NCBI GenBank assembly: GCA_022562855.1
Contig: JADFON010000130.1
Location: 1-5,961 of the forward strand
Length of the DNA stretch: 5,961 nucleotides
DNA from: Candidatus Zhuqueibacterota bacterium
Lineage (GTDB): Bacteria > SM23-31
Reading direction: 5' to 3'
Made by a program: the position numbers and the translations under genes. The stretch's first letter is position 1, and each line of letters begins with the position of its first letter. The notes under the pieces are model-generated. The model made no database searches, had not been told where the DNA came from, and saw only the letters and a list, made by a program, of their open reading frames with translations. Below are positions 5,162 through 5,961 of this stretch, piece after piece.

Positions 5162-5961
5162 TCGAATTAAATTAATTCCTCTACTCGGATATTTATGGAG
5201 TAATTGCGCCTTTATAATTTTGTCGTCAAATATAGTATTGGGACAACAAGAAGAAGCCAAAGTTGTTGGATCAACCTCACTTGCAATAATCGATCTCCCT
5301 GTTGCCGGTATTTTGAACCATGGCGACTACGCGATGGGTTTAAGAATTTATCCGAAAGGAGGCGTTCTCGGAGACTTCTCGGTTGGTGTTTTTAACCGGT
5401 TCCTGGCGGTGTTGTACTATGGTGGAGAGAACGTGATTGGAGAAGGCGACGTAAATTGGAACCCTCATCTGGGGCTGGATGTCCGGTTAAGAATTATCGA
5501 GGAGAATTTCATATTACCCGTCATAGTGGTGGGAATCAACACTCAGGGTTTCGGTGGTTTCAAAGACAAAACCGATCGTTATACTATAAAATCAAGAGGG
5601 ATTTATGTTGTGAGCAGCCGGAATTATGTTACGATATTGGGGGATATAGGAATTCATGCCGGCACAAATTTCAGCTTTGAAAGAGATGACAATGACAAAG
5701 ACCTTAATTTCTTTGGCGGTACAAACGTTTCAATAAAAAACAGGGCGGAAATATTGTTAGAATACGACCTGGCGATTAACGATAATGAGGATCAATCCGA
5801 GGGAGCGAATAACGGTTACCTCAACGCAGGAATTCGTTTTATTATTTCAAATAATTTCCGTTTGACGTTTCATTTTAAGAATTTGTTTGAAAATACACAA
5901 TCGAGGAAGGATTTTGGCAGGGAAATTAGAATTGAATACCGAAACAGCTTTATTAGCACGA
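5154..5961 (+). CDS. Exported, probable outer-membrane beta-barrel protein (3' truncated by window edge)
   Basis: The frame from the ATG at 5154 stays open to the end of the window, giving 269 visible residues without a stop. The ATG lies inside the end of the preceding gene (8-bp overlap), with a weak AAAAGG 9 nt upstream. The N-terminus is a signal peptide: MFNRIK, a hydrophobic stretch to Leu29, and a likely cleavage near IVLG/QQ (30/31). The mature part lacks long hydrophobic helices. It shows alternating hydrophobic/polar, Gly- and aromatic-rich strands separated by acidic loops: GDYAMGLRIYP, GDFSVGVFNRFLAVLYYGG, PHLGLDVRLRI, LPVIVVGINTQGFGGF, IYVVSSRNYVTILGDIGIHAG, AEILLEYDLAINDN, LNAGIRFIISNNFRLTFHFKNLF. 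Acidic loops at 177-183 (RDDNDKD) and 209-216 resemble extracellular or Ca-binding turns. This is the look of an outer-membrane barrel, faintly like YjbH-type proteins. I cannot name a family or substrate. Confidence 0.78.
   Translation, partial: MFNRIKLIPLLGYLWSNCAFIILSSNIVLGQQEEAKVVGSTSLAIIDLPVAGILNHGDYAMGLRIYPKGGVLGDFSVGVFNRFLAVLYYGGENVIGEGDVNWNPHLGLDVRLRIIEENFILPVIVVGINTQGFGGFKDKTDRYTIKSRGIYVVSSRNYVTILGDIGIHAGTNFSFERDDNDKDLNFFGGTNVSIKNRAEILLEYDLAINDNEDQSEGANNGYLNAGIRFIISNNFRLTFHFKNLFENTQSRKDFGREIRIEYRNSFIST

Noticed and set aside
5204-5680. Two short plus-strand ORFs (5204-5395 and 5456-5680)
   Set aside because: Both share a frame that differs from the long open frame starting at 5154, which has a signal peptide and coherent strand pattern. 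The short ones are rich in Arg, Cys and Trp and look like out-of-frame reads.

Overview
The window looks like a chromosomal segment from a flagellated, Gram-negative (diderm), low-to-moderate GC bacterium. Diderm architecture is supported by an Lgt enzyme, a CpoB/YbgF-like periplasmic TPR protein and a probable outer-membrane beta-barrel protein. The style of the last protein (Gly/aromatic-rich strands ending in a 'NAGIRF...FKNLF' type repeat) and the overall protein flavour suggest the FCB group, possibly an Ignavibacteria-like lineage. That placement is an impression, not a demonstrated assignment.

Layout, all genes on the + strand. (1) Bases 1-880: the C-terminal three quarters or so of RodA, the SEDS peptidoglycan polymerase, cut by the left edge. 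(2) Bases 881-1140: an intergenic region that is mostly one compact 175-bp element with perfect 12-bp terminal inverted repeats and a structured, GC-rich core. It resembles a MITE or a mobile structured repeat. A TATAAT box lies just beyond its right end. (3) Bases 1141-1956: a Cys-rich variant of prolipoprotein diacylglyceryl transferase (lgt). (4) Bases 2003-2773: an exported coiled-coil plus TPR protein of CpoB/YbgF architecture, probably transcribed with lgt, followed by a strong symmetrical terminator. (5) Bases 2874-3912: a self-contained flagellin transcription unit. It has a near-perfect sigma-28 (FliA) promoter, an 80-nt leader with competing hairpins, a strong Shine-Dalgarno sequence, a compact 281-aa flagellin, and a terminator. 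(6) Bases 3938-5961: a new unit with a putative sigma-70-type promoter overlapped by a 16-bp palindrome. It contains an unrecognised 381-aa basic cytosolic protein and, overlapping its stop by 8 bp, an exported beta-barrel-like protein that runs off the right edge.

The first four regions concern envelope growth and maturation (cell elongation, lipoprotein lipidation, periplasmic/Tol-type function). The flagellin is an independently regulated late motility gene. The last pair is the least explained part of the window. No CRISPR array, rRNA, tRNA or intact transposase was seen.
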